From: Afipia sp. GAS231
GTDB taxonomy: Bacteria; Pseudomonadota; Alphaproteobacteria; Rhizobiales; Xanthobacteraceae
Reading direction: 5' to 3'
Assembly (NCBI RefSeq): GCF_900103365.1
Contig: NZ_LT629703.1
Coordinates: forward strand, 620,001-684,000
DNA: 64,000 nt
Position numbers and translations under genes: made by a program. The notes below the pieces were generated by a model. That model saw only the letters and a program-made list of their open reading frames with translations, did no database searches and was not told the DNA's origin. Below, piece by piece: positions 1 through 8,271 of this stretch (its first letter is position 1; every line of letters starts with the position of its first letter).

Positions 1-2
1 TG

Positions 3-779
3 TTGCAAGGCCTGACAGGCGGCAGCGAAGGCGGATTGAAGCTGCAGAAATACTTCCACGACGGCTCCTGGGCGGAACGGCTGCGGCTGCCGACGGAGAA
101 TGCCATTCCGATCGGCACCATCGATGCCAGGGACGCTGGACGCTGGTGCGGGCTCGGCAAATTTCTGGTGCCCTTTGGCGGCTTTCTCGCCGCCAAGCTG
201 CAGCCCGGCGAAACCGTGCTCGTCAACGGCGCCACCGGAAGTTTCGGCTCGGGGGCCGTCGCCGTCGCGCTCGCGATGGGCGCTCAATGCGTCATCGCGA
301 CTGGCCGCAACGAGAAGGCGCTCGCCGACGTCGCTAAGCGGTTCGGCCCTCGTGTTCGAACAGTCAAAATGCTGGGCAGCGAGGCCGACGATCGTGCGCG
401 GATCATGCAAGCCGCGCCTGGCGCGATCGACTGTGTGCTCGACATCCTGCCGCCCGCAGCCTCGGCCGTGCAGGTGCGGACCGCGGTCCTGGCGGTGCGG
501 CCTTACGGGCGCGCGGTGCTGATGGGCGGTGTCGGCATGCAGGGCGGCGCCGGCCTCGAACTGCCCTACCCCTGGATGATGCGAAACTGCATTACCCTGC
601 ATGGGCAATGGATGTATCCGCCGCATGCGGTGACGCTGATGGCGGGCCTGATCCACTCAGGCCAGGTGACGCTGGATCATTTCGACGTCACCGCGTTCGA
701 TCTCGATCATGCCAACGAAGCGGTGGCGCATGCCGCGGCCAAGAGCGGGCCGTTCAGCCTGACGGTCATCGAGCCGTGA
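3..779 (+). CDS. MDR-family (quinone oxidoreductase-like) dehydrogenase, 5' end outside window
   Basis: This is the Rossmann-fold part of a zinc-type alcohol dehydrogenase/quinone oxidoreductase (MDR) protein, which transfers hydride between NAD(P)H and a carbonyl or quinone substrate. The nucleotide-binding motif VNGATGSFGSGAVAVALAMGA is visible around residues 74-94, followed by a typical ATGRNEKAL second strand. About 100 N-terminal residues of GroES-like catalytic domain are missing, so the gene starts upstream of the window; the TTG at 3 is probably not its start. It converges on mipZ, with two hairpins between them. The substrate cannot be inferred. Confidence 0.8.
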   Translation: MQGLTGGSEGGLKLQKYFHDGSWAERLRLPTENAIPIGTIDARDAGRWCGLGKFLVPFGGFLAAKLQPGETVLVNGATGSFGSGAVAVALAMGAQCVIATGRNEKALADVAKRFGPRVRTVKMLGSEADDRARIMQAAPGAIDCVLDILPPAASAVQVRTAVLAVRPYGRAVLMGGVGMQGGAGLELPYPWMMRNCITLHGQWMYPPHAVTLMAGLIHSGQVTLDHFDVTAFDLDHANEAVAHAAAKSGPFSLTVIEP

Positions 780-789
780 CCTGAAGAAC

Positions 790-846
790 GCGTTTCCATT
801 CGGAAACGCTATGAGGCGCGAGGCACGCGTTTCCGTTTGGAAAGGC
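790..846. terminator. two consecutive hairpins between convergent genes
   Basis: Two stem-loops lie between the oxidoreductase and mipZ. The first is GCGTTTCC-attc-GGAAACGC (790-809), a perfect 8-bp stem. The second is GCGTTTCC-gttt-GGAAAGGC (827-846), with one mismatch, and it touches the mipZ stop codon. There is no clear T-run, so factor-independent termination is an inference; the position between convergent genes supports a bidirectional terminator. Confidence 0.45.
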
Positions 847-1769
847 TACGCGCTGATGATGTCGTGCATCTCGAGCGGCTTGTCGACCTGGGTGAACCAC
901 TCGGCGCGGTTGGCGGCGCGGCGGCGGCCACGCTCGTCAAGCGGCAGCTTGAGCTGACGCAGCAGGCTCGTGACTTCCTCGCGGGCCGTGACGTGGCCAA
1001 GGCTCGGCCGCGTGCCGAGCGTCGCCTCGTCGATGTCGTCGAGGGCGGTAAGCCCGCGCGGGAAGAATTCGCGGTAGACCACCCGTTCGGCGAAGCCATC
1101 GATCGAGCGGAACCCGAGCCGTAACGAAAGATCCTTCAGGCTGTCGGCGACCAGTTGCTTGTTGCGCGAGCCGATCATCGACAGACGGTTGCGCACCACG
1201 ATCCAGTCCGTGGTGGCGCCGTCAAGCTGGCGACGCTTGCGCCTGACGTCACGCACCATCTCCGCGTAATGGCTCTCGCCGGTCACCGAATAGGTGGCGG
1301 GATCGACGGTGCCAAGCACGTCGAAATCGAGGAAGCTGTCGTTGATCGGCGTCACCAGCGTATCGGCCATCGAATGCGCGAGCCGCATCAGGTAGGAGTC
1401 GGAACCCGGCGTATCGATGACGATGAAATCGAAGGTGCGCTCGACCGCGCTCACCGCTTCCATGAATTGCTGGAACTCGGAGTTTTCATTGTCGGCAATC
1501 TGCATCGTCTCGCCGAGCTTGATGCAGTAGTGCACGGGAATTTCGAGGCCGAGACCGGTACGGCGCGCCCAGGCGCTGCGGTTGCCAATATAACGGGTGA
1601 AACTCTGCTGGCGGCAGTCGAGATCGATGGTGGCGACGCGCTGCCCGGCTTTCATCAGCGCGACAGCAATGTGCAAGGCGGTGGTGGATTTTCCCGAACC
1701 GCCCTTCTCGTTGCCCAGCACCACGACGTGGGCCGAACCGGATTGACTCTGACTAGCCTGCACCAACAT
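846..1769 (-). CDS. mipZ: division-plane positioning ATPase MipZ
   Basis: This is a 307-residue ParA/MinD-superfamily ATPase. In alphaproteobacteria MipZ binds ParB at the poles, forms a gradient and inhibits FtsZ, so that division occurs at midcell. The deviant Walker A motif KGGSGKST lies at residues 22-29, and the Walker B-like strand FDFIVIDTPGSDS follows near residues 114-126. The early segment DLDCRQQSFTRYIGNR is characteristic of MipZ rather than of plasmid ParA. The length fits the family. It is divergent from panC across about 340 bp and has no parB neighbour, as is usual for mipZ. Confidence 0.93.
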   Translation of the reverse strand: MLVQASQSQSGSAHVVVLGNEKGGSGKSTTALHIAVALMKAGQRVATIDLDCRQQSFTRYIGNRSAWARRTGLGLEIPVHYCIKLGETMQIADNENSEFQQFMEAVSAVERTFDFIVIDTPGSDSYLMRLAHSMADTLVTPINDSFLDFDVLGTVDPATYSVTGESHYAEMVRDVRRKRRQLDGATTDWIVVRNRLSMIGSRNKQLVADSLKDLSLRLGFRSIDGFAERVVYREFFPRGLTALDDIDEATLGTRPSLGHVTAREEVTSLLRQLKLPLDERGRRRAANRAEWFTQVDKPLEMHDIISA

Positions 1770-2111
1770 GACTCGACCCCCGCCGATATCTTCAAATCAC
1801 GCGCGGCTGCGGTCAAGTGAAATGCGCGGTGACCGTTTTAAATCGCACGCGGCCCGCCTTAATCATGAATCCGCGAAGCGCACGGCTATGTGTCCCACCG
1901 CACACCGGCCGTTGGACCCGCGCACGCGTCAAGCTGTCTCAGATCAGCCATCTCCCAAAGGTATTCGAGTTGCCTTGGCGACAATGACCTTGCCTTATAT
2001 GGTCGGCCCGCCCGCCGACAGGCTTCGGGCTAACGGCTTCGGGCTAAAGCTTGGGGCCAGGCCCTCGCCCGATCCAAAACGCCACAAGCCCTGCAAAGAG
2101 ATTTAGCCCAG
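1770..2111. other. mipZ-panC divergent intergenic region with a 14-bp-period direct repeat
   Basis: This 342-bp gap should hold the promoters of both divergent genes. The block GGCTTCGGGCTAA occurs twice (2021-2033 and 2035-2047), just upstream of panC. I see no RNA gene or convincing small coding sequence here; the open frames lack ribosome-binding sites and recognisable protein features. Confidence 0.4.
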
Positions 2112-2963
2112 ATGCCGCGAAGTCCCATGGTCGTCCGCACCGTTCCCGCCTTGCGCCGCGCGCTCGAAAGCTTGCGCGCCAGAAAGGCGGCAGTCGCGCT
2201 GGTGCCAACCATGGGAGCGCTCCATGACGGCCATGTGTCGCTGGTGCGCCTCGCCAAACGTCGTGCCCAAAAAGTCGTCGTCTCGATCTTCGTCAACCCG
2301 ACACAGTTCGCGCCGACGGAGGATTTCGGTTCCTACCCGCGGACCTGGAAGGCCGACGTTGCAAAACTCGCCGCCGAGAAGGTCGATCTGATCTGGAACC
2401 CGGACGTCAAGGCGATGTATCCGGAAGGTTTCGCGACCCGGATCGCGCCGGAGGGACCGGCTATCGCCGGCCTCGAGGACCGCTTCCGGCCGCACTTCTT
2501 CGGCGGCGTCGCCACCGTGGTCGGCAAGCTGTTCACGCAGGTCCGGCCGGATGTTGCGATCTTCGGCGAGAAGGATTTCCAGCAATTGCGGGTCGTGACG
2601 CAAATGGCTGCCGATCTCGACCTCGGCGTCCGCGTTGTCGGCTCGCGTACGGTGCGGGAACGCGATGGGCTCGCGATGTCGTCGCGCAATGTCTACCTGT
2701 CGCCGGAGGAACGGCAGACCGCGCCTGTGCTCTATTGCGCCATGAAGGAAACCGCCAAACGCCTCAAGGCCGGTGAAGATTTCGAGGCCGCGATATCAGC
2801 CGGCCGGGAACTGGTTACCCAGGCCGGCTTCGTCGTGGATTACTTCGAAGGCCGACATGCCGAAACGCTGGCGCCGATCGCCTCGGTGAAAGACGGACCG
2901 GTGCGGCTTCTGGTGGCGGCCAAGCTTGGCAAGACCCGGCTGATCGACAATATCGGAGTCTAG
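2112..2963 (+). CDS. panC: pantothenate synthetase (pantoate-beta-alanine ligase)
   Basis: The enzyme condenses pantoate and beta-alanine with ATP to give pantothenate, the last step before CoA synthesis proper; it acts in the cytoplasm. Diagnostic motifs are present in order: [15 protein letters not shown] (ATP-binding HIGH-like motif) at about 31-45, [12 protein letters not shown] at about 57-68, [24 protein letters not shown] near 135-158, and the KMSKS-like [14 protein letters not shown] near 189-202. The length of 283 residues is typical. A second ATG at 2127 gives a start five residues later. There is no panB or panD next door. Confidence 0.95.
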   Translation: MPRSPMVVRTVPALRRALESLRARKAAVALVPTMGALHDGHVSLVRLAKRRAQKVVVSIFVNPTQFAPTEDFGSYPRTWKADVAKLAAEKVDLIWNPDVKAMYPEGFATRIAPEGPAIAGLEDRFRPHFFGGVATVVGKLFTQVRPDVAIFGEKDFQQLRVVTQMAADLDLGVRVVGSRTVRERDGLAMSSRNVYLSPEERQTAPVLYCAMKETAKRLKAGEDFEAAISAGRELVTQAGFVVDYFEGRHAETLAPIASVKDGPVRLLVAAKLGKTRLIDNIGV

Positions 2964-2973
2964 GCTTCTTATT

Positions 2974-3049
2974 TTGACGCGTTTTCTTCACGTGAACCGG
3001 GCATCCACCCACGGATCAAGTCCGAGGGCATGCTTCACTCGAAAACGCT
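2974..3049. repeat. interspersed repeat with GCGTTTTC/GAAAACGC ends, copy 1
   Basis: The block is bounded by GCGTTTTC (2979-2986) and its inverse GAAAACGC (3041-3048), with an internal segment reading roughly 'gaacc-ggcatccacccacggatcaag'. The same internal segment recurs in inverted orientation at 45.55 kb, and a more divergent copy lies at 46.75 kb. The outward-facing inverted ends would let it fold as a hairpin; it lies directly behind panC and could help to end that transcript. Confidence 0.6.
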
Positions 3050-3133
3050 ATGGAACACGCGTCACACTTGAGAAATACAACTCCCGGGATAAAGATCGCC
3101 GCCAACGATGTTCTTGCCGGGGGAATTGCCGCC

Positions 3134-3901
3134 ATGGGCGCCTTGTCGTTACGAACAGCCGTTTTCGGCGGGCTGTTGACCCTTTTCGCCACCGGCCTCG
3201 CGCAGGCGCAGGACCCGCACCGGCCGGCGGTCGGTGGCATCGGTTCGCCGGTCGATGCGATGATCTTTTATGTCGCGCACGGCGCTGAGGGGGCCTGCGG
3301 GCCGGGCTGCGCGGACTGGATCGCCGCCGAAGGCACCGTGCAGTGGGACACCCACAAGCGGCTGATCGCGATCCTCGACCGGCAGGCCGGGCGCAAGCTG
3401 CCCGTGGTGATCCATAGCTGGGGCCCCGCCAATCTCAACGTCGCCTACAGCCTTGGCCGGATCCTGCGCGCCCGCGGCTTCGACACCACCGCGGGCTCGA
3501 CCGAGGTCGAAGCCTGTCAGGGAAAGAACGAGGCGGATTGTTTTGCGCTGAAGCGTCCGGGCGGGCCGCTCGATGCCAAACTGAAGACGGTGGACATGGC
3601 GTGCGACCTCGCCTGCGTGCTGGTGCTGGCCGGTGGCGTCCACCGCACCCTGCCGGCCGGCACCAAGGTGGTCCTAAGCGGCATGGAAATTCACAACCGG
3701 CTGGCGCCCAATGTCAGCGAGGAGCGCCGGGAGGGACTGACGGTGCGATTCGGCGAACTCTATCGGATCTACCTGCGCGACATGGGCGTCGACACCGAAC
3801 TGCTCGACATTGTCGACCGCAACTCGGAAGCGCACCGCCAGACCGAATTGCCGGCATCCGAATGGCTGCGGTTGCACATCGTCACGGCGGCGTCGCTGTA
3901 G
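3134..3901 (+). CDS. conserved exported protein of unknown function
   Basis: The ATG at 3134 gives 255 residues with a clear Sec signal: basic start, hydrophobic run (TAVFGGLLTLFATGLA), and cleavage near AQA-QD. The open frame extends upstream to 3050, but that would place charged sequence before the signal peptide, so 3134 is preferred. The mature part has paired cysteines (ACGPGCADW; CDLACVLVLAGG) and a TVQWDTHKRLIAILDRQAG segment, suggesting a disulfide-containing periplasmic protein. The pattern loosely recalls clan-AA/periplasmic proteins of bradyrhizobia, but I do not recognise a function. An IS481 element begins 14 bp behind its stop. Confidence 0.7.
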   Translation: MGALSLRTAVFGGLLTLFATGLAQAQDPHRPAVGGIGSPVDAMIFYVAHGAEGACGPGCADWIAAEGTVQWDTHKRLIAILDRQAGRKLPVVIHSWGPANLNVAYSLGRILRARGFDTTAGSTEVEACQGKNEADCFALKRPGGPLDAKLKTVDMACDLACVLVLAGGVHRTLPAGTKVVLSGMEIHNRLAPNVSEERREGLTVRFGELYRIYLRDMGVDTELLDIVDRNSEAHRQTELPASEWLRLHIVTAASL

Positions 3902-3908
3902 CGTGTAA

Positions 3909-3914
3909 CCTAAC
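3909..3914. repeat. left target-site duplication of the IS481 element (CCTAAC)
   Basis: CCTAAC lies immediately outside the left inverted repeat and is repeated exactly at 4947-4952, outside the right inverted repeat. A 6-bp duplication with a CTA core matches what is known of IS481-family insertion (NCTAGN-like targets). Confidence 0.8.
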
Positions 3915-4946
3915 TTTGGTGTCTCAGGAGGTTGTCCATCTGGTCTGAACCGAGGAAGCTGAGGTTGCGAAGCTTCAGTGTTCCAGGGAGAGACCAGATG
4001 AACGTCCACAAGAATGCGCCTTTGACGCCCAAAGGTCGAGAGGCGATGGTGCGAGGTGTGGTCGAGGGTGGGCTGAGCCAGGCCGACGCGGCTTGCCAGT
4101 TCAACACGACACCCAAAACAGTCGCCAAGTGGGTCAAGCGGTTCCGCGCAGAAGGTGTCGATGGGTTGCGCGACCGCTCGTCGCGACCTCATTCATCGCC
4201 AAGCCAAACCCTGCCTGCCACGCGCGCCGCCGTCGAGACGTTGCGCCGGCAGCGCCACACCGGCAAGCAAATCGCAGCCGAGGTTGGAGTGTCACCGGCC
4301 ACCGTCAGCCGCATCCTTCGCCGCTTGGGATTAAGCCGGATACGCGATCTGGAGCCGGCCGAGCCGGTACGGCGCTACGAGCGCGAACAGCCCGGCGAGC
4401 TCATCCATATCGACATCAAGAAGCTCGGCAGGTTCGTCAGACCAGGCCACCGCATCACCCATGATCGCCAGAAGGGCGAAAGCCGCGGCGCCGGCCACGA
4501 GTTCGTCCACGTCGCCATCGACGATGCCTCGCGCCTGGCCTTCTCCCAGATCCGGCGGGATCAGAAGAAGGAGAGCGCCATCGCCTTCCTCACGGAGGCC
4601 GTCACTTACTACCGCAGCCTCGGCATGAAGGTCACCGGCATCATGACCGACAACGGCTCCTGCTACCGTGCCAAGGCCTTCGCCAGAGCGTGCAGGAAGC
4701 TCGGCCTCACGCACATCTTCACCAGACCCTACAGGCCGCAAACAAACGGCAAGGCCGAGCGCTTCATCCAGACGTCGCTGCGCGAGTGGGCCTATGCTCG
4801 CGCCTATGACACCTCAGACCAGCGGGCCAAAGACCTGCCGATCTGGCTTCATTACTACAACTGGCATCGACCACACGGCAGCCTGCAAGCCAAACCGCCC
4901 ATCAGCCGCCTCGGCCTCCCGGCGGACGACCTGTTGAGATTCCACA
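3915..4946 (+). mobile_element. IS481-family insertion sequence, intact, 1,032 bp
   Basis: The left end (starting TTTGGTGTCTCAGGAGG) and the inverse of the right end (TGTGGAATCTCAACAGG) align without gaps over 23 bp, with 17 matches. They are flanked by a perfect 6-bp duplication CCTAAC (3909-3914 and 4947-4952). The size and single DDE transposase fit IS481. The left tip reads TTT where the right tip reads TGT. An intact duplication and open transposase frame point to a fairly recent insertion, between the exported-protein gene and the DUF1489 gene; neither is interrupted. Confidence 0.85.
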
Positions 4947-4951
4947 CCTAA
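3998..4951 (+). CDS. IS481-family transposase
   Basis: This 317-residue transposase catalyses movement of the surrounding element. It has an N-terminal winged-helix/HTH region (GGLSQADAACQFNTTPKTVAKWVKRF), a second HTH near residues 85-105 (GVSPATVSRILRRLGL), then an rve-type DDE core: HIDIKKLGRF (first D), IMTDNGSCY (second D) and TNGKAERFIQ (E). The ATG at 3998 follows a GGGAGAG-like Shine-Dalgarno; an upstream in-frame start at 3932 is less likely. The stop codon TAA (4949-4951) falls outside the element, inside the right target duplication. Confidence 0.93.
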   Translation: MNVHKNAPLTPKGREAMVRGVVEGGLSQADAACQFNTTPKTVAKWVKRFRAEGVDGLRDRSSRPHSSPSQTLPATRAAVETLRRQRHTGKQIAAEVGVSPATVSRILRRLGLSRIRDLEPAEPVRRYEREQPGELIHIDIKKLGRFVRPGHRITHDRQKGESRGAGHEFVHVAIDDASRLAFSQIRRDQKKESAIAFLTEAVTYYRSLGMKVTGIMTDNGSCYRAKAFARACRKLGLTHIFTRPYRPQTNGKAERFIQTSLREWAYARAYDTSDQRAKDLPIWLHYYNWHRPHGSLQAKPPISRLGLPADDLLRFHT

Positions 4952-4952
4952 C
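4947..4952. repeat. right target-site duplication (CCTAAC), containing the transposase stop codon
   Basis: This is an exact copy of 3909-3914 directly after the right IS end. Positions 4949-4951 (TAA) are in frame with the transposase and form its stop codon, so target DNA terminates the element's gene. Confidence 0.8.
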
Positions 4953-4957
4953 CCGAC

Positions 4958-5398
4958 CTAGAGCAGTCCGAGATCGCGCAATTCGCGGCGCATCGGTTCC
5001 GGCATCGCGGCGACGCTGGCGGCGGAGGATTTGGTCAGGTCGGCAGGGGCAGCGTCCTCGGCCAGATAGCGCCAGCCCTGGAACGGCCGCATCGGCCGCG
5101 GCGACACGGCAATCACCTTCGGCTGCATCACCAGGCGGCAACGTCCGATGCCGTCCTTGTCGCGGAACGGTTCGATCGCGATAATCTTTTCGCGCGCGGC
5201 GATTTCGCCCTTGATCACCCAATAAAGCGAGCCGCCGGCCAGGATTTCCTCGTCCCGCTTCGGTGTCATCCGGGTGACGTGGACGTGCCGAAGCGGCAGG
5301 CCCTTTTTCTTGGCCGTCGCCATCCGTTCGGCAACCCAGCCGCGGAGTTCCTTGACGGACTCGCAACCGACCGCAAGCTTGAGAATATGAAGCGCCAT
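4958..5398 (-). CDS. DUF1489 family protein
   Basis: This is a 146-residue cytoplasmic protein beginning MALHILKLAVGCESV, the signature of the alphaproteobacterial DUF1489 family. The sequence has HVTRMTPKRDEEILAGGSLYWVIKGEIAAREKI, followed by a C-terminal RPMRPFQGWRYL motif, both typical of the family. The molecular function is not known to me. The gene lies next to the IS element and its stop codon is 5 bp beyond the right duplication, so it was not disrupted. Confidence 0.85.
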   Translation of the reverse strand: MALHILKLAVGCESVKELRGWVAERMATAKKKGLPLRHVHVTRMTPKRDEEILAGGSLYWVIKGEIAAREKIIAIEPFRDKDGIGRCRLVMQPKVIAVSPRPMRPFQGWRYLAEDAAPADLTKSSAASVAAMPEPMRRELRDLGLL

Positions 5399-5439
5399 TT
5401 CGCTAACGGTTTAGCGGCCTGCGTTAACTTTGCAAATGA

Positions 5440-6492
5440 TCATTCATTCGCGGGCGCAGTGGCGGGCGCTGGCGCGGCCGGAGCGATCTGGACCGGTGCC
5501 GCAGCCGGCGGTCGCTTTGCCGCCGCCTGCTTCTTGGGGGCCGCGGGCGCGGGAGCTGCCGTTGCAGCAGCCGGTGCCGGTGGCGCCGCCGCTGCAGGTG
5601 CTCTCGCGGCCGCCGCCGCAGGCTTGGCCGCGCCGGGCCCGGGCTCCGGCGCCATGATGCTGACCGCAGGCGTCGAAGCCGAGGTCGGGAACTCGGCGCT
5701 GGTGGGTTTGCCCGTGGGCATCGACGGCGGCAGCGCCGCGACCAGCCCTGCCCCGGCCTGAACAGGCGCGTTCCACGACGATGCGTAACGCGTGATCAGG
5801 TTTTCATAGACGTGATCGTCCATGTTAGCGGCGAGCTGACGGCTGTCAGCCAGCGAGCGAAACGTCGGACAGGCCTGCGGCGAGCAATGGTCGCGCGCCA
5901 TCAGCACATAGGCCATCAACCCATAACGGTCACGCTCGACCGCGCGGCGCAGCGCCAGAAATTCGGAACTCGGGTTCTTGCCGGCGGTCGCGGCATTACC
6001 GGCCTCGACCAGTTGCGTAATCAGCGAGGCCGCATAGGCAACAGCTGCTGCGGAGGACTCGGCCGAACCGAACAGCGTCTTCTCGCAGGCAATCAGCACG
6101 GCATCGCCGGCGAGGTCGTCGATACAGGAAAGCTGCGGCAACCCTGCACGCACCGGCTGGACGTTGCGGATTTGGGCGGAAGCGGCCTGCCCGCCCGGCC
6201 CGAAACCGCGGATCGTCGCCGCCACCGCAACGCCGATTGCCAGCAGCGTGATGACCGTCAGCGCGCCGTTGGCCACGGATTTCTCCGCCCGCAATAGCGT
6301 GATGAGGAGGATGATTCCGAAAAATCCCGCCGCGGCCAGCGTCAGCCACATCGGAAAGGTCGGCAAGCGCCAGATCTCATCCAGCGACGAAGCCCACGCC
6401 CAGTTCATCAAGGAGCCCAGTTCATGCGCGGTGTCCCTCAACGCAGCAAACATACGATCGTCGAAGGCGAATCCGCGTCTGGCGGTATTCAA
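5440..6492 (-). CDS. membrane protein with C-terminal Ala/Pro-rich tail
   Basis: The protein has 350 residues. Two transmembrane helices lie near residues 47-68 (MWLTLAAAGFFGIILLITLL) and 76-93 (ALTVITLLAIGVAVAATI). A soluble domain of about 150 residues follows, with two Cys pairs (LSCIDD...LIACEKT; DHCSPQACPTF). The last 90 residues are almost entirely Ala, Pro and Lys (for example APAAAAPPAPAAATAAPAP), resembling a periplasm-spanning or histone-like tail. I do not recognise a named family. No operon partner: the gene behind it (DUF1489) is 41 bp away on the same strand. Confidence 0.65.
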   Translation of the reverse strand: MNTARRGFAFDDRMFAALRDTAHELGSLMNWAWASSLDEIWRLPTFPMWLTLAAAGFFGIILLITLLRAEKSVANGALTVITLLAIGVAVAATIRGFGPGGQAASAQIRNVQPVRAGLPQLSCIDDLAGDAVLIACEKTLFGSAESSAAAVAYAASLITQLVEAGNAATAGKNPSSEFLALRRAVERDRYGLMAYVLMARDHCSPQACPTFRSLADSRQLAANMDDHVYENLITRYASSWNAPVQAGAGLVAALPPSMPTGKPTSAEFPTSASTPAVSIMAPEPGPGAAKPAAAAARAPAAAAPPAPAAATAAPAPAAPKKQAAAKRPPAAAPVQIAPAAPAPATAPANE

Positions 6493-6576
6493 CCTTCGCC
6501 AAAATTGTTCTGCGAACGGGGCCTTTTGACGGCGGTCGAAACGGAACCGTCAGCCGGCTGTCAGCGCACAACAAAT

Positions 6577-6780
6577 TCAGGAAACCGCGAGCTGGCTTTC
6601 CTTGGCGACCCGTTCGAATGTTTCAGCCGAGCTTTTGATGCGATACTGACAATCGTCGCCATCGGTCGGAAGCAGCCGGATCACCTCATAGGTGCCGGTA
6701 GCGGCCGGACGGGCAACATTGCTGGCAGTAAAATAGACAGTCTCTCCAACGGAGTACTTGTGCTTCAACGCCCTCTCCAT
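6577..6780 (-). CDS. small conserved hypothetical protein
   Basis: This is a 67-residue protein beginning MERALKHKYSVGETVYFTAS, with a beta-rich SH3/KOW-like pattern (VGETVYF, GTYEVIRLLP, CQYRIKS, FERVAKESQLAV). Small proteins of this form, with 'EYQYRIKS...ER.A.E..L' endings, are familiar in rhizobial genomes and are unassigned. ATG at 6780 is preferred; a TTG two codons earlier is possible. Codon third positions are GC-rich as in its neighbours. Confidence 0.6.
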   Translation of the reverse strand: MERALKHKYSVGETVYFTASNVARPAATGTYEVIRLLPTDGDDCQYRIKSSAETFERVAKESQLAVS

Positions 6781-6989
6781 ACGCAAGAACGCCGGCCGCG
6801 CTCATGGTCCCACTAGCTTTCGGCCGACTTGAGAACCCTGTGCCAACCTAGCACACCGAAGGCGCCAAAAGCCAGCAACATCGGGGCACGGAAAAGACAC
6901 ATATTTCCAAGCGTTTTCAGCACGATAGACGGCGATCCCAAGGGTTCCGGGGAATCCGCATGGCGGCTATCCCAACCGAGATTTCGCGG

Positions 6990-7361
6990 TCAGGCGGTGT
7001 GCGGCAGCCTGCCGTCCGGGCTGGCATGGTCGACGGCGGCCGGGAGCTGCTGCGCCAACACCTTGGCGAGCTGGTCGACGGGAATGTTGAAGCGCGCTGC
7101 GAGCTGCTTGACGGTGTCGCTGCCCAGCACCTGCTGCAGTTGCTCGGCCGTAATCGGCAGGTTCTGACCGTTGCCGATCCAGGATTTGACCTGATCGCCA
7201 AGGCCTGCCTGCTGAAGCTTGGCGACGATCGCCGACAATCCGCCCCCCTGGCCGCCGTTACCGAGCACCTCGCTCAGCACCACCGGAATGACGGCAGATT
7301 CGAGCTGACCGAGCACGCCCTTGAACGCATCCGAATTTTCCAGTGAATCGAGAATTCCCAT
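6990..7361 (-). CDS. YidB-like DUF937 family protein
   Basis: This 123-residue protein starts MGILDSLENSDAF and contains the DUF937/YidB pattern: a glycine-rich GNGGQGGGLSAIVAKLQQAGLGDQVKSWIGNG, then NLPITAEQLQQVLGSDTVKQLAARF. Family members are small cytoplasmic proteins of unclear role. The start has a good AAAGGA ribosome-binding site. The C-terminus is short and polar. Confidence 0.85.
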   Translation of the reverse strand: MGILDSLENSDAFKGVLGQLESAVIPVVLSEVLGNGGQGGGLSAIVAKLQQAGLGDQVKSWIGNGQNLPITAEQLQQVLGSDTVKQLAARFNIPVDQLAKVLAQQLPAAVDHASPDGRLPHTA

Positions 7362-7457
7362 GGTCGCGTCCTTTCGATCGGTGGCGTCAGCCGGTTCCCG
7401 GATTCAGACCGCTTTAGCGGCAATCCGTCAAGCGGCGATGACATCACGAAAAGGATG

Positions 7458-8111
7458 TCACACCGTCTCGAAGCGCTCGATCCGGATCGTTTCGGCCAGC
7501 CCCTCGCGGGTCCATTGCTGGAAGGCCCCGTTTGCGGCCATCGCCTCGAAATAGTGCCGCGCATCGCCGTTTACCTCGATCGCGTAGGTGCGAAACCGGT
7601 GCACGACAGGCGCAAACATCGCATCCGCGCCGCCGAAGCCGCCGAACAGGAACGGGCCATCATTGCCGTAGCGCCGGAAGCAATCGGCCCAGATTTCCTG
7701 AACCCGCGCCACATTGGCCAGCGCATCCTCGGACAGTGTGATGGCGCCGACCGGCCGGTGCAGATTCATGCCGCATTCGTTGCGCAGCGGCATGAAGCCC
7801 GAATGCATCTCCGCCGAGATCGACCGCGCATGCGCGCGACGGGCACGGTCTTCCGGCCACAGTTTCACTTGCGGGAATTTCTCGGCCAAATACTCGATGA
7901 TCGCCAGCGAATCCCACACGGTGACATCGCCATCGACCAGCGCCGGCACCTTGCCCGAAAGCGAAACGCTCAGGATCCGGTCCTTGTCGGCCTGATCGGT
8001 GTAAAGCGGGATGAACACCTCTTCGAACGGGATGTTATTGGCGCGCAGCGCCAGCCATGGCCGCATCGACCATGACGAATAGTTCTTGTTACCGATGACG
8101 AGTTTCAACAT
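7458..8111 (-). CDS. glutathione S-transferase family protein
   Basis: This 217-residue cytoplasmic protein is expected to conjugate glutathione to electrophiles or act as a lyase/isomerase. The N-terminal thioredoxin-like half begins MLKLVIGNKNYSSWSMRPWLAL, the NYSSWSxRPW motif typical of the YfcF/Gst-like subgroup; SGKVPALVDGDVTVWDSLAIIEYLAE carries the cis-Pro and the gamma-glutamyl-binding ES-like (DS) motif. The C-terminal half is helical. The ATG at 8111 matches the family start; the longer reading frame to 8318 is not supported. Confidence 0.88.
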   Translation of the reverse strand: MLKLVIGNKNYSSWSMRPWLALRANNIPFEEVFIPLYTDQADKDRILSVSLSGKVPALVDGDVTVWDSLAIIEYLAEKFPQVKLWPEDRARRAHARSISAEMHSGFMPLRNECGMNLHRPVGAITLSEDALANVARVQEIWADCFRRYGNDGPFLFGGFGGADAMFAPVVHRFRTYAIEVNGDARHYFEAMAANGAFQQWTREGLAETIRIERFETV

Positions 8112-8174
8112 TTCAAGGGAAATCCTGTTGGGACGCCATCTTGCCATAGTGCGCTGTGGGCGTTCAACCTGTAC

Positions 8175-8255
8175 ATCGGCAAGACTTGAAATCGGCAAGA
8201 CTTCAGATCGAAGCCTTGGCGACCGATAAGACTTGGCAATCGACAAGATTTGGCG
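8175..8255 (+). repeat. degenerate 16-17 bp tandem repeat, about five units, upstream of DUF599 gene
   Basis: Units start at 8175, 8191, 8207, 8222 and 8239 and follow the pattern ATCGGCAAGACTTGAA / ATCGACAAGATTTGGCG. The first two units differ only at the end; the third is the most degenerate. The array ends 16 bp before the next gene's start and so lies in its leader. Confidence 0.7.
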
Positions 8256-8271
8256 ATCGATAGGGAGCAAC

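Noticed and set aside
8175..8255. Possible CRISPR array
   Set aside because: Units are contiguous and only 16-17 bp with no unique spacers; a simple tandem repeat fits better.
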